Shown: in pieces, positions 9,428-17,871 of the stretch
How the letters are laid out: each line of letters starts with the position of its first letter
Position numbering within the stretch: position 1 is the stretch's first letter
Assembly: GCF_000209655.1 (NCBI RefSeq)
Contig: NC_015458.1
Location: forward strand, 1,116,001 to 1,180,000
Length of the DNA: 64,000 bases
From: Pusillimonas sp. T7-7
GTDB lineage: Bacteria; Pseudomonadota; Gammaproteobacteria; Burkholderiales; Burkholderiaceae_B
Reading direction: 5' to 3'
Notes under the pieces: model-generated
What the model was told of the DNA's origin: nothing
What the model saw: the letters and a program-made list of their open reading frames with translations, nothing else
The model's database searches: none
Position numbers and translations under genes: made by a program

Positions 9428-11146
9428 ATGAACATGAGCAATACCATCGAAGTTAAAGTCCCGGACATCGGCGACTTCAGCGAGGTCGAGATCATCGAGG
9501 TTTTGGTGTCTGAAGGCGATACGATTGCCGCAGAGCAAAGCCTGATCACCGTCGAGTCTGACAAGGCCTCCATGGAAATCCCGTCCCCTCAGGCAGGGGT
9601 GGTCAAGTCGGTGGCTGTCAAGGTGGGCGACAGGGTCAAGGAAGGTTCAGTCATTCTGCAAGTCGAAATGCAGGGTGCGGGCGCCGACGGCGCAAAAGAC
9701 AAACCGGCCGCAGCGGAAAGCAAACCCGCCGCAGCCGAACCAAGCAAGCAACAAGATGCGCCCGCCCAAGATGGCAAGGCAGCTTCGCAGGCTCAGCAAG
9801 GCGGTGAGCGGGTCACTATTGTCGTACCCGATATCGGCGATGCCAACGACGTCGAAGTGATAGAAATCATGGTTGCGGTAGGCGATACCGTCAGCAAAGA
9901 GCAAAGCCTCATTACTGTCGAGTCCGACAAGGCTTCCATGGAGGTTCCGGCTTCGCATGCGGGCGTGGTCACTGCCGTAAAGGTGAAGCTGGGCGACAAG
10001 GTCAACCAGGGTTCGGAAATCATCGAAGTGCAGGCCAGCGAAGGCCAGGCAGCCGCACCCGCCGAGAAACCCGCCGCTCAGGCGCAGCAGGAAGCGCCTG
10101 CCGCCAAGCCGGAACAGGTTTCCACGGTCATCAGCCCGGCCCCGGCTAAGGACGGCGGCATGGCCTCAGTCCCTCCCGAGCGCCATTCGCCCACTGAAGC
10201 CTATGCCCAAGCTGATGTGCCTCTGCGTAATTTGCCGCATGCTTCGCCTTCGGTGCGTAAATTCGCACGCGAATTGGGTGTCAACCTGGCCGCTGTAACC
10301 GGCTCGGGCGCCAAGAACCGTATTACCAAGGAAGATGTCCAGCAGTACGTCAAGGGAGCGCTGGCGGTGGGCGGCGGAACGGCTGTTTCGGCAGCTGCCG
10401 CAGGCGAGGGCGGTTTGAGCGTGCTGGGGTGGCCCAAGGTCGACTTTGGCAAGTTCGGTTCCATTGAAACCAAGCCGTTGTCGCGCATCAAAAAGATTTC
10501 CGGCGCCAATCTGCACCGCAACTGGGTCATGATTCCCCACGTCACCAATAACGACGTGGCCGACATCACCGAACTCGAAGATTTGCGTCAAACGTTGAAC
10601 AAAGAAAATCAGAAGTCGGGCGTCAAGGTAACCATGCTGGCCTTTCTGATCAAGGCGGTGGTTGCCGGGCTCAAGAAATTTCCTGAATTCAATGCGTCCA
10701 TCGACGGCGATAATCTGGTCTTGAAGCAGTACTACCATATCGGCTTTGCCGCCGATACACCCAACGGGTTGGTGGTGCCGGTTATTCGAGATGCCGACAA
10801 AAAGGGTATTTTCGAGTTGGCGACCGAGACCTCGGAGCTGGCCAAGCTGGCACGCGACGGCAAGCTCTCACCCGGCCAGATGCAAGGCGGATGCTTCTCA
10901 ATTTCTTCGCTGGGCGGCATAGGCGGCACCTCGTTTACACCGATTATCAATGCGCCTGAAGTCGCCATTCTCGGTGTGTCGCGTTCCACTCATGCACCGG
11001 TCTGGAATGGCAAGGAATTTGAACCGCGCCTCATGTTGCCTTTGTCGTTGTCGTACGACCACCGGGTCATTGACGGCGCCGCTGCAGCCCGCTTCAACGC
11101 CTATCTGGGCAATTTGCTGGCCGACTTCCGTCGTATCGCGCTATAG
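9428..11146 (+). CDS. aceF: Pyruvate dehydrogenase E2, dihydrolipoyllysine acetyltransferase
   Basis: Transfers acetyl groups from lipoyl-lysine to CoA and forms the core of the complex. The order of parts in the 572 residues is: lipoyl domain 1 (lipoyl Lys about 46 in VESDKASME), an Ala/Pro/Lys-rich linker, lipoyl domain 2 (lipoyl Lys about 168 in the same motif), a second flexible linker, a peripheral-subunit-binding domain ([13 protein letters not shown]), and the catalytic domain ending with [15 protein letters not shown], which holds the catalytic His and Asp. Met1 (9428) and Met3 (9434) both follow a purine-rich stretch at 9419-9425. The lipoyl domains are highly similar to each other and to the one in lpdA. 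Confidence 0.96.
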   Translation: MNMSNTIEVKVPDIGDFSEVEIIEVLVSEGDTIAAEQSLITVESDKASMEIPSPQAGVVKSVAVKVGDRVKEGSVILQVEMQGAGADGAKDKPAAAESKPAAAEPSKQQDAPAQDGKAASQAQQGGERVTIVVPDIGDANDVEVIEIMVAVGDTVSKEQSLITVESDKASMEVPASHAGVVTAVKVKLGDKVNQGSEIIEVQASEGQAAAPAEKPAAQAQQEAPAAKPEQVSTVISPAPAKDGGMASVPPERHSPTEAYAQADVPLRNLPHASPSVRKFARELGVNLAAVTGSGAKNRITKEDVQQYVKGALAVGGGTAVSAAAAGEGGLSVLGWPKVDFGKFGSIETKPLSRIKKISGANLHRNWVMIPHVTNNDVADITELEDLRQTLNKENQKSGVKVTMLAFLIKAVVAGLKKFPEFNASIDGDNLVLKQYYHIGFAADTPNGLVVPVIRDADKKGIFELATETSELAKLARDGKLSPGQMQGGCFSISSLGGIGGTSFTPIINAPEVAILGVSRSTHAPVWNGKEFEPRLMLPLSLSYDHRVIDGAAAARFNAYLGNLLADFRRIAL

Positions 11147-11301
11147 GAGACCCCATGAGCACAACTGAACTGAATGTGCCCGATATCGGCGACTTCGCCG
11201 AGGTTGAGGTTATCGAAGTCCTGGTTGCCGTTGGCGACACTATCGACGCAGAGCAAAGCCTGATTACCGTAGAGTCCGACAAGGCCTCCATGGAGATTCC
11301 G
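9533..11301 (+). repeat. Threefold 51-bp lipoyl-core repeat
   Basis: Three copies of a 51-bp segment encoding [15 protein letters not shown] plus two residues begin at 9533, 9899 and 11251. They differ at only a handful of positions, mostly third codon bases. Two copies are in aceF and one in lpdA, all in the same orientation. They are coding repeats from duplicated lipoyl domains, not a mobile element, but are similar enough to be recombination or assembly hot spots. Confidence 0.85.
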
Positions 11302-12900
11302 GCGGCAAAGGCGGGCGTGGTCAAGGCGGTGATGGTCAAGGCTGGCGACAAGGTGGCACAAGGTTCTGCCATCGTGCAGATCGAAGAAAGCGCCGCGTCA
11401 GCCGGCAAGGCCCAGGCTGCTGAAAGTACCAGTACGGCCCAGGCGCCTGCCTTGGCTCCAGCTCCTGCCAGCTTTTCCGGCCAGACCGATTCAAGCTACG
11501 ACGTCCTGGTGCTGGGGGCTGGCCCTGGCGGCTACTCCGCCGCCTTTCGGGCTGCCGATCTTGGCCTATCTGTTGTATTGGTTGAGCGCTACGCGACCTT
11601 GGGCGGAGTCTGCCTGAACGTGGGCTGCATTCCGTCCAAAGCTTTGCTGCACATCGCCGCTGTCGTGGAGGAAGCCCAGTCCTTGTCCGCGCATGGTATA
11701 TCCTTTGACAAACCGAAGATCGACATCGACGCTTTGCGAGCCTACAAAGACGGAGTCGTATCCAAGCTGACCGGCGGTTTGGCCGGCATGGCCAAGGCCC
11801 GCAAGGTCACGGTGCTTACAGGTACAGGCGAATTTGCCGATCCGCATCACCTGACGGTGACCGGGCAAGACGGCAAGACCCAAACCGTGAAGTTTGGTTC
11901 TGCCGTCATTGCCGCAGGCAGCCAGTCGGTGAAACTGCCGTTTTTCCCTGACGACAGCCGCATCGTCGACTCAACGGGCGCTTTGCTGCTGTCCAGCATT
12001 CCCAAAAAAATGCTGATTGTGGGCGGTGGCATTATCGGCCTTGAAATGGGTACGGTCTATTCGGCGCTGGGCACTCGCCTGGATGTCGTAGAAATGCAAA
12101 GCGGCCTGATGCAGGGCGCCGATCGCGACATGGTCAAGGTCTGGGAAAAGAAAAACGCCAGTCGCTTCGATCACGTCATGCTCGATACCAAGACGGTAGG
12201 CGCCGAGGCGCGCGACGATGGCATATGGGTCACTTTCGAAGGCAAGAACGCACCCAAGGAAGCGCAACGCTACGATCTGGTGTTACAGGCAGTGGGCCGT
12301 ACACCCAATGGCAAGAAGATTGCTGCTGACAAGGCCGGTGTGGCCGTCACGGATCGGGGCTTTATCGAAGTCGACACGCAAATGCGCAGCAATGTGCCGC
12401 ATATTTTTGCCATTGGCGATATCGTGGGCCAACCCATGCTGGCCCACAAGGCCGTCCATGAAGGCCACGTGGCTGCTGAAGTCATTGCCGGCGAAAAGAG
12501 CTTCTTCGATGCGCGTGTGATTCCTTCGGTGGCCTATACCGATCCCGAAGTTGCTTGGGTCGGCCTGACCGAAGACGATGCCAAGAAAGACGGCATTGCG
12601 GTCAAAAAAGGCCTGTTCCCATGGGCGGCATCTGGGCGGGCCATCGCCAATGGGCGCGACGAGGGCTTTACCAAGCTGCTGTTCGATGCTGAAACACATA
12701 GAGTATTGGGCGGCGGTATTGTGGGTACCCACGCTGGCGACCTGATAGGCGAAGTTGCACTGGCCATAGAAATGGGTGCTGATGCGGTCGACATAGGCAA
12801 GACCATTCATCCGCATCCCACCCTTGGTGAGTCCATAGGCATGGCCGCCGAAGTCGCCGAAGGCAGTTGCACCGATCTTCCTCCGGTACGGCGCAAATAA
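11155..12900 (+). CDS. lpdA: Dihydrolipoyl dehydrogenase (E3) with N-terminal lipoyl domain
   Basis: Re-oxidises dihydrolipoyl groups of the pyruvate dehydrogenase complex with NAD. The 581-residue protein is about 110 residues longer than ordinary E3 because it begins with a lipoyl domain (lipoyl Lys about 43) and an Ala/Pro linker. The flavoenzyme part follows: FAD motif [16 protein letters not shown], redox disulfide [16 protein letters not shown] motif [12 protein letters not shown], second FAD motif IFAIGDI, and the C-terminal His-Pro active-site segment [11 protein letters not shown]. This fused form is known from Neisseria (p64k) and from Bordetella/Ralstonia relatives. It starts 8 bp after aceF and is last in the operon, before a strong terminator. 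Confidence 0.96.
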   Translation: MSTTELNVPDIGDFAEVEVIEVLVAVGDTIDAEQSLITVESDKASMEIPAAKAGVVKAVMVKAGDKVAQGSAIVQIEESAASAGKAQAAESTSTAQAPALAPAPASFSGQTDSSYDVLVLGAGPGGYSAAFRAADLGLSVVLVERYATLGGVCLNVGCIPSKALLHIAAVVEEAQSLSAHGISFDKPKIDIDALRAYKDGVVSKLTGGLAGMAKARKVTVLTGTGEFADPHHLTVTGQDGKTQTVKFGSAVIAAGSQSVKLPFFPDDSRIVDSTGALLLSSIPKKMLIVGGGIIGLEMGTVYSALGTRLDVVEMQSGLMQGADRDMVKVWEKKNASRFDHVMLDTKTVGAEARDDGIWVTFEGKNAPKEAQRYDLVLQAVGRTPNGKKIAADKAGVAVTDRGFIEVDTQMRSNVPHIFAIGDIVGQPMLAHKAVHEGHVAAEVIAGEKSFFDARVIPSVAYTDPEVAWVGLTEDDAKKDGIAVKKGLFPWAASGRAIANGRDEGFTKLLFDAETHRVLGGGIVGTHAGDLIGEVALAIEMGADAVDIGKTIHPHPTLGESIGMAAEVAEGSCTDLPPVRRK

Positions 12901-12922
12901 CTCGCTGATCCGCAAACCCATA

Positions 12923-13000
12923 AGGCAGGCTTCAGTACACGCCTGCCTCATGACTTGAACGGCAGGTGCTAACATTAGCACCTGCCGTTTGTTTTTTCTT
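12923..13000 (+). terminator. Tandem hairpins with intrinsic terminator after lpdA
   Basis: The first stem is aggcaggc (12923-12930) with gcctgcct (12941-12948), without a U-run. The second stem pairs cggcaggtgctaa (12960-12972) with ttagcacctgccg (12975-12987), with flanking A/T pairs, and is followed by the T-rich stretch gtttgttttttcttt. The second is a textbook rho-independent terminator for the aceE-aceF-lpdA operon. Confidence 0.9.
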
Positions 13001-13012
13001 TAAGCGTCGAAC

Positions 13013-14422
13013 ATGTCACTTCCCACCCCCGATGATGCCGCCACCTTGCAAACGTGGCTGAGCTATCTTGAGTCTCTGCATCGTACATCCATAGACCTTG
13101 GCCTGGAACGCATTCGTGCTGTTGCCGACAATCTGAATATGGCATGGCCCTATGTCAAGATCACGGTAGGGGGCACTAATGGAAAAGGGTCGACGTGCGC
13201 CATGCTTGAAGCCATTTTGCTGGCTTCGGGCTATAAAACCGGCACCTACACTTCGCCCCACTTGGTGGATTTCAATGAGCGTATACGCGTCAACGGAGAA
13301 TTTGCCAGCGACGCACAGATCATCGAGCAGTTTCATCGAATAGAGCAGGCTCGCGGCGACATTACGCTGAGCTATTTCGAATACACCACGCTTGCCGCCC
13401 TGATGTTGTTCGAGCAAGAGAAAATGGATGTCGCTGTGCTCGAGGTCGGACTGGGAGGGCGCCTGGATGCGGTCAACCTGGTCGATGCGGACTGCGCCAT
13501 CATTACCAGCGTCGATATCGATCATACTGATTATCTGGGCGATACCCGAGAAAAAATCGGCTTCGAGAAAGCGCATATTTTCCGGCCTGGACGGCCCGCT
13601 ATTTGTGCGGACCCGGTGCCGCCGCAAAGCATTATTGATCATGCGGCCCAGATCCAGGCCGATCTGTGGCTGTTCGGCAAAGATTTCAATTATTCGGGCG
13701 ATAGACAGCAATGGGCTTACGGTGGCCGTAGCCAGCGCCGTAGCGGCATGGCTTATCCCAGTCTGCGCGGGGCCAATCAGTTGCTGAATGCCGCCGCTGC
13801 GTTGGCTGCCCTGGAAGCCTTGCGCCCCAAGCTGGTCGTACCACAGCAAGCGGTGCGCATCGGCCTGTCCCAGGTTCAATTGCCTGGACGCCTGCAGATA
13901 TTGGCTGGAACACCCACTATCATTCTGGATGTGGCCCACAACCCTCATGCAGCGGCTGCGCTGGGTCAGAATCTTGATGCCATGGGCTATTTTCCGCACA
14001 CGCATGCCGTACTGGGCATGCTGAATGACAAAGACATTGCCAGCGTCGTGGGCAAACTGGCCCATCGTGTTGACCGCTGGTATTGTGCCAGCCTGCCTGG
14101 CCCGCGCGGCATGTCCGGCCAGGAGCTGGCCGATATGGTGAACAAGGTCGTGGCGGGCACAGATGCCACGCCCGCCATGGAAGAGAATAGCCGGGAAGTG
14201 CGGCGAGTCGAGTCTCGCGAGCCGGCATCGCAAGGCCGGCCAAGTGTGCGGGCCCAGCCTGTGGCGCCAGTCGAGGCGGCTTCAATCAGCGTTTCCTGTT
14301 TTGATAATCCGGTACAAGCCTTTACCGAGGCTCGGAAACAAGCCAGCGACAATGATAGAATTCTCGTGTTCGGCTCTTTTTCTACAGTTGGTCCAGTGCT
14401 CCAGGAATTGGGAAGGGCCTGA
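13013..14422 (+). CDS. folC: Folylpolyglutamate synthase/dihydrofolate synthase
   Basis: Adds glutamate to dihydropteroate and tetrahydrofolates using ATP. The Mur-ligase-like fold is clear: ATP-binding GGTNGKGSTCAMLEAIL, then TYTSPHLVDFNERIRV, VLEVGLGGRLDAVN with VDADCAIITSVDIDHTDYLG, and DVAHNPHAAAALG in the C-terminal domain. The product is 469 residues, somewhat long: a segment of about 35 residues rich in Arg, Ala, Pro and Ser (about residues 388-423) sits between the last two C-terminal blocks and is absent from typical family members as I know them. It begins 13 bp after the lpdA terminator, without a clear ribosome site. Gene order folC, SPOR protein, cvpA, purF matches enterobacteria. 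Confidence 0.94.
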   Translation: MSLPTPDDAATLQTWLSYLESLHRTSIDLGLERIRAVADNLNMAWPYVKITVGGTNGKGSTCAMLEAILLASGYKTGTYTSPHLVDFNERIRVNGEFASDAQIIEQFHRIEQARGDITLSYFEYTTLAALMLFEQEKMDVAVLEVGLGGRLDAVNLVDADCAIITSVDIDHTDYLGDTREKIGFEKAHIFRPGRPAICADPVPPQSIIDHAAQIQADLWLFGKDFNYSGDRQQWAYGGRSQRRSGMAYPSLRGANQLLNAAAALAALEALRPKLVVPQQAVRIGLSQVQLPGRLQILAGTPTIILDVAHNPHAAAALGQNLDAMGYFPHTHAVLGMLNDKDIASVVGKLAHRVDRWYCASLPGPRGMSGQELADMVNKVVAGTDATPAMEENSREVRRVESREPASQGRPSVRAQPVAPVEAASISVSCFDNPVQAFTEARKQASDNDRILVFGSFSTVGPVLQELGRA

Positions 14423-14506
14423 TTTTCTGCCCCGCTCGGTATGTGCAAGGTTATATAGTTCGGGCAGGCCTTGTGGTCGTCAGCTTTTACAATAGGTTTT
14501 TGCTCC

Positions 14507-15328
14507 ATGGGATTGTTCTCTCGTAATGAGTCCGCCTCTGATTCGGGACGCCGGTCAACGTCGCGTACCTCCTTGTCCAGCGAAGCCCAGGCCAACGAGC
14601 TGCGGGGCCGTGCCCGACGTCGACTGATTGGCGCCTTGGCATTGGTACTGGCAGCCGTCATTGTTGTGCCCATGTTGTTCGACTCGTCGGTACCGGAAGA
14701 CGAAATCAGTACGCCCGTGGTCGTTCCGGCCATTGTTCCGCCCAACACAGACAACAACGTGGCGCTTGCGCCCACCGAGCCCGATACGGCCACAAACGGC
14801 ACTGAACAAGCCGCGCCAGATGCGGCAACACAAGATTTTTCCAGCGGTACGGTACAGCAGCCCGTTCCTGTCGATCCTCAGCCCGCAGCAATCCAACCGG
14901 AACCCGCTGAGCCTGTTTCTGAACCGGCCCAGCCCCAGCCTGTTGAAAAACCGGCGCCGGAACCCAAGCCTGAACCTGAACCCAAGCCTGAACCCAAGCC
15001 AAGCACGGAACGCACTGACGACGGATCCGTTGCCATTGCCTTGCTTGAAGGCCGCAGTCCCGCTACGGCAAGTCCGGCGCCGGCTCCAAGCAAAGGCAAT
15101 TTCATACTGCAGATTGCAGCCTACACCACCGAGCAAGACGCCAATGTACGGCGCGACCGCCTGGTATCTGCCGGCGTTACTAATACCTACGTCGAAAAGG
15201 CCAATTCAGGCGGAAAACCAACCTACCGCCTGCGTGTGGGTCCGTTCCCGACGCGCGATGCAGCGCAGGCCGCCCAAGCGCGCCTAAGGGCACTGGGGTA
15301 TGACAACGGCTTTATTTCCACTAAGTGA
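14507..15328 (+). CDS. SPOR-domain cell-division protein (DedD-like)
   Basis: Predicted inner-membrane protein of 273 residues with a short cytoplasmic N-terminus. It has one membrane helix (IGALALVLAAVIVVPMLF, about residues 42-59), a long Pro/Glu/Ala/Lys-rich periplasmic linker with a KPEPEPKPEP-like tandem stretch, and a C-terminal SPOR domain of about 75 residues (FILQIAAYTTEQDANVRRDR to GYDNGF). SPOR domains bind denuded septal peptidoglycan. The position between folC and cvpA is that of dedD in Escherichia coli. The ATG at 14507 (MGLFSRNE) is chosen over an upstream in-frame GTG. Its stop overlaps the GTG start of cvpA. Confidence 0.88.
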   Translation: MGLFSRNESASDSGRRSTSRTSLSSEAQANELRGRARRRLIGALALVLAAVIVVPMLFDSSVPEDEISTPVVVPAIVPPNTDNNVALAPTEPDTATNGTEQAAPDAATQDFSSGTVQQPVPVDPQPAAIQPEPAEPVSEPAQPQPVEKPAPEPKPEPEPKPEPKPSTERTDDGSVAIALLEGRSPATASPAPAPSKGNFILQIAAYTTEQDANVRRDRLVSAGVTNTYVEKANSGGKPTYRLRVGPFPTRDAAQAAQARLRALGYDNGFISTK

Positions 15329-15813
15329 CCAGCTTTGACTACCTGGTGCTGGCCATACTTTGTGCGTCGGCAGTTCTAGGGCTCTTGCGAGGGCTGGTCA
15401 AAGAGGTTTTGTCCTTGCTGGCTTGTGTGGTCGCCTTTCTGGCGGCCATCTGGTGGGGGCCTGTGGTATCGGTCTGGCTGACCAATCTGATCGAAAATAC
15501 CTTGTTGCGCACCGCCGTGGCCTATGGTCTGGTGTTCATCGTCATGATATTGCTGGTCGGACTCGTCAACCTTACTTTGGCAACGCTTATTGATAAAACA
15601 GGACTTGGCCAAGCCGACCACGGCCTGGGTGCTTTGTTTGGCCTGCTGCGGGGCGTATTGATCGTGCTGGTGCTGGTTGCGCTAGCCGGCTATACCGAAC
15701 TGCCCGCCGAACCGTGGTGGAAAGAGGCCAAGCTGTCTGGTACGGTCGTGCAAGGCATACAGCAGATCAAACTCATGTTGCCCCCGTCCTTATCCTCTTG
15801 GTTACCGTATTGA
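15325..15813 (+). CDS. cvpA: CvpA family inner-membrane protein
   Basis: A 162-residue polytopic membrane protein with about four hydrophobic helices, starting with MTSFDYLVLAILCASAVLGL and the family signature RGLVKEVLSLL. The start is GTG at 15325, overlapping the stop of the SPOR gene (GTGA), so translation is coupled. CvpA was named for a colicin V effect, but the family is widespread and is linked to purine operons and envelope homeostasis. Here it directly precedes purF by 21 bp. Confidence 0.9.
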   Translation: MTSFDYLVLAILCASAVLGLLRGLVKEVLSLLACVVAFLAAIWWGPVVSVWLTNLIENTLLRTAVAYGLVFIVMILLVGLVNLTLATLIDKTGLGQADHGLGALFGLLRGVLIVLVLVALAGYTELPAEPWWKEAKLSGTVVQGIQQIKLMLPPSLSSWLPY

Positions 15814-15834
15814 TCGCCTTCACAGGAATATAAA

Positions 15835-17334
15835 ATGTGTGGAATTGTTGGGGTTGCTGCCCAAACCCCTGTAAATCAACTGATTTACGATAGTTTGCTG
15901 TTGTTGCAACACCGCGGGCAAGACGCAGCAGGTATTGCCACCTCGCACGAGCAGTTTTTTAACATGTACAAGGCCCATGGCTTGGTGCGCGACGTTTTCC
16001 GCACCCGCAACATGCGCGCGCTGCCCGGCTCCAACGGTTTGGGGCAGGTGCGTTACCCTACGGCAGGATCCAGCGATAGCGTCGATGAGGCTCAGCCTTT
16101 CTATGTGAATGCGCCGTTCGGCATTACCTTTGTCCATAATGGTAATCTGACCAACTGGCGTGAGCTGCGTGAAGAGTTGTTCCGTATCGATCGGCGCCAT
16201 ATCAACACCAACTCCGATTCCGAAGTCCTGCTGAATGTCTTCGCACACGAACTGCATCTGGCTGCCAGCGGCAGCTCGCTAGACGAAGACGCCATCTTCA
16301 AGGCGGTGGCCTCCGTCCACAGGCGCGCCAAAGGCGCTTATGCCGTCATTGCCCAGATAGCCAACTACGGCATGGTTGCGTTCCGTGACCCTCATGGAAT
16401 ACGGCCTTTGTGCATGGGCTCTAACGACTCGGGGCAGGGCGTGGAGTGGATGGTGGCTTCTGAATCAGTTGCCCTGACGGGTTGCGGCTTTACGCTGGAG
16501 CGCGATATTGCGCCTGGCGAAGCCGTGTTCATAGACCTGGATGGCAAAGTCAGTAGCCGTCAGTGCGCACCAGCCCCTGTTCATACGCCTTGCGTGTTTG
16601 AGTATGTCTATTTTGCGCGGCCAGATTCGATGATGGATGGTGTCTCCATTTATGATGCCCGTTTGAATATGGGCGAGTATCTGGGTGACAACGTGGCCAA
16701 ATCACTGCGCCTGGGCGACATTGACGTGGTCATGCCCATACCCGATTCGTCGCGGCCATCGGCCATGCAGTTGGCCGCCAGGCTGGACCTCAGCTATCGC
16801 GAAGGCTTTATCAAGAATCGCTATGTGGGTCGCACTTTCATTATGCCGGGCCAGGCGGTGCGCAAGAAGTCAGTGCGCCAGAAATTGAGCGCTATCGATA
16901 TGGAGTTTCGCGGCAAGAATGTACTGCTTGTCGATGACTCGATTGTGCGCGGTACAACCAGCCGTGAAATTGTCGATATGGCAAAGGCGGCAGGCGCCAA
17001 CAAGGTGTACTTTGCGTCAGCCGCGCCAGCGGTGCGTTTTCCCAATGTGTATGGCATAGACATGCCCACACAGGCGGAACTGATTGCAACCGGACGGGAT
17101 ACCGATGATGTTGCCAGGGAGATCGGCGCCGATGGCCTGGTCTACCAAGAGCTGAATGATCTGGAGCAGTCCATACGCGACCTGAACCCTGCCATGGCTC
17201 AATTTGAGTCTTCTTGTTTCAATGGGCGATACATAACGGGCGATATCGATGCCGCTTATCTTGAGCGGCTTAGCGCCAGCCGTGGCGCCAAGCTGCAGGC
17301 GGGCGAGATGTCCAGCAGCAACGACGAGGAATAA
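15835..17334 (+). CDS. purF: Amidophosphoribosyltransferase
   Basis: First committed step of de novo purine synthesis: glutamine plus PRPP gives phosphoribosylamine. After Met removal the nucleophilic Cys is N-terminal (MCGIVGVAAQTPVNQLIYD), followed by LLLQHRGQDAAGIAT. The PRPP-binding loop appears as VLLVDDSIVRGTTSREIV and the flexible loop as KNRYVGRTFIMPGQ. The 499-residue length is normal and no propeptide is present. It ends the folC-cvpA-purF run and converges on dsbB with only 6 bp between the stop codons. Confidence 0.97.
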   Translation: MCGIVGVAAQTPVNQLIYDSLLLLQHRGQDAAGIATSHEQFFNMYKAHGLVRDVFRTRNMRALPGSNGLGQVRYPTAGSSDSVDEAQPFYVNAPFGITFVHNGNLTNWRELREELFRIDRRHINTNSDSEVLLNVFAHELHLAASGSSLDEDAIFKAVASVHRRAKGAYAVIAQIANYGMVAFRDPHGIRPLCMGSNDSGQGVEWMVASESVALTGCGFTLERDIAPGEAVFIDLDGKVSSRQCAPAPVHTPCVFEYVYFARPDSMMDGVSIYDARLNMGEYLGDNVAKSLRLGDIDVVMPIPDSSRPSAMQLAARLDLSYREGFIKNRYVGRTFIMPGQAVRKKSVRQKLSAIDMEFRGKNVLLVDDSIVRGTTSREIVDMAKAAGANKVYFASAAPAVRFPNVYGIDMPTQAELIATGRDTDDVAREIGADGLVYQELNDLEQSIRDLNPAMAQFESSCFNGRYITGDIDAAYLERLSASRGAKLQAGEMSSSNDEE

Positions 17335-17340
17335 TTCGTA

Positions 17341-17835
17341 TCAGGCCTGGCGCGTCCGCTGCAGCAGGGCGGCCAGGCTCAGCATCGCGATCACCACAAA
17401 CAGGCCCAGGCTCCACAAGGCGTATTCGACGCCCAGCAGATCGACACGGGCATCCATGCAAGACGCGAAAATACCGAATAACCAAGGCACGTTGGCATCC
17501 AGGCCGCTTTGAACCATAAAGCGGTCGGCAAACGTCATGTCGCAAGAGAACATCTTGGCAGCAACCGTATATTGATACCAGGCCGCCGTAACGCCTGCGG
17601 TGCTCAGCCCCAGCACCAGTAATGCCGCAAGACGCCGCAAGCCTGCGGCAAGACGGCCTGCCAGCAAGCCAGCCCAGCAAATCAGTGCAATCACCGCGAA
17701 TACCAGTCTTTGCAGTACGCACCAGGCGCAGGGCTGCATATCGAACACGTGCTGGGAAACCAGGGCGAATGTCAGTGCGGCAACGCAGAGCAGAGCTATC
17801 AGGTGCAAGATTCTGGGGGACAAGTCAGTTGACAT
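17341..17835 (-). CDS. dsbB: Disulfide bond formation protein B
   Basis: Inner-membrane quinone reductase that re-oxidises DsbA. The 164-residue protein has four predicted membrane helices. The first periplasmic cysteine pair is in MQPCAWCVLQRL (about residues 36-39). The second pair is in the loop with FSCDMTF and FASCMDA, as expected. The Arg after the first motif, implicated in quinone interaction, is present. It lies 36 bp downstream of glnD on the same strand; co-transcription is possible. Confidence 0.93.
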   Translation of the reverse strand: MSTDLSPRILHLIALLCVAALTFALVSQHVFDMQPCAWCVLQRLVFAVIALICWAGLLAGRLAAGLRRLAALLVLGLSTAGVTAAWYQYTVAAKMFSCDMTFADRFMVQSGLDANVPWLFGIFASCMDARVDLLGVEYALWSLGLFVVIAMLSLAALLQRTRQA

Positions 17836-17871
17836 ATTGAATCGGTATGGTTTGGTGCAAGTATCTGGAGT

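Noticed and set aside
7166..9538. Long open frames on the minus strand opposite aceE (about 425 and 354 codons)
   Set aside because: They lie wholly opposite a clearly conserved gene, have no recognisable family motif and no ribosome site. Long antisense frames are common in GC-rich genes with strong codon bias.
13016..14233. 405-codon minus-strand frame opposite folC
   Set aside because: It mirrors the folC coding frame and encodes no recognisable domain, whereas the plus-strand product has all FolC motifs.
15325..15813. cvpA as a bacteriocin production gene
   Set aside because: The name is historical; no colicin or microcin gene is nearby and the family is conserved beside purF.
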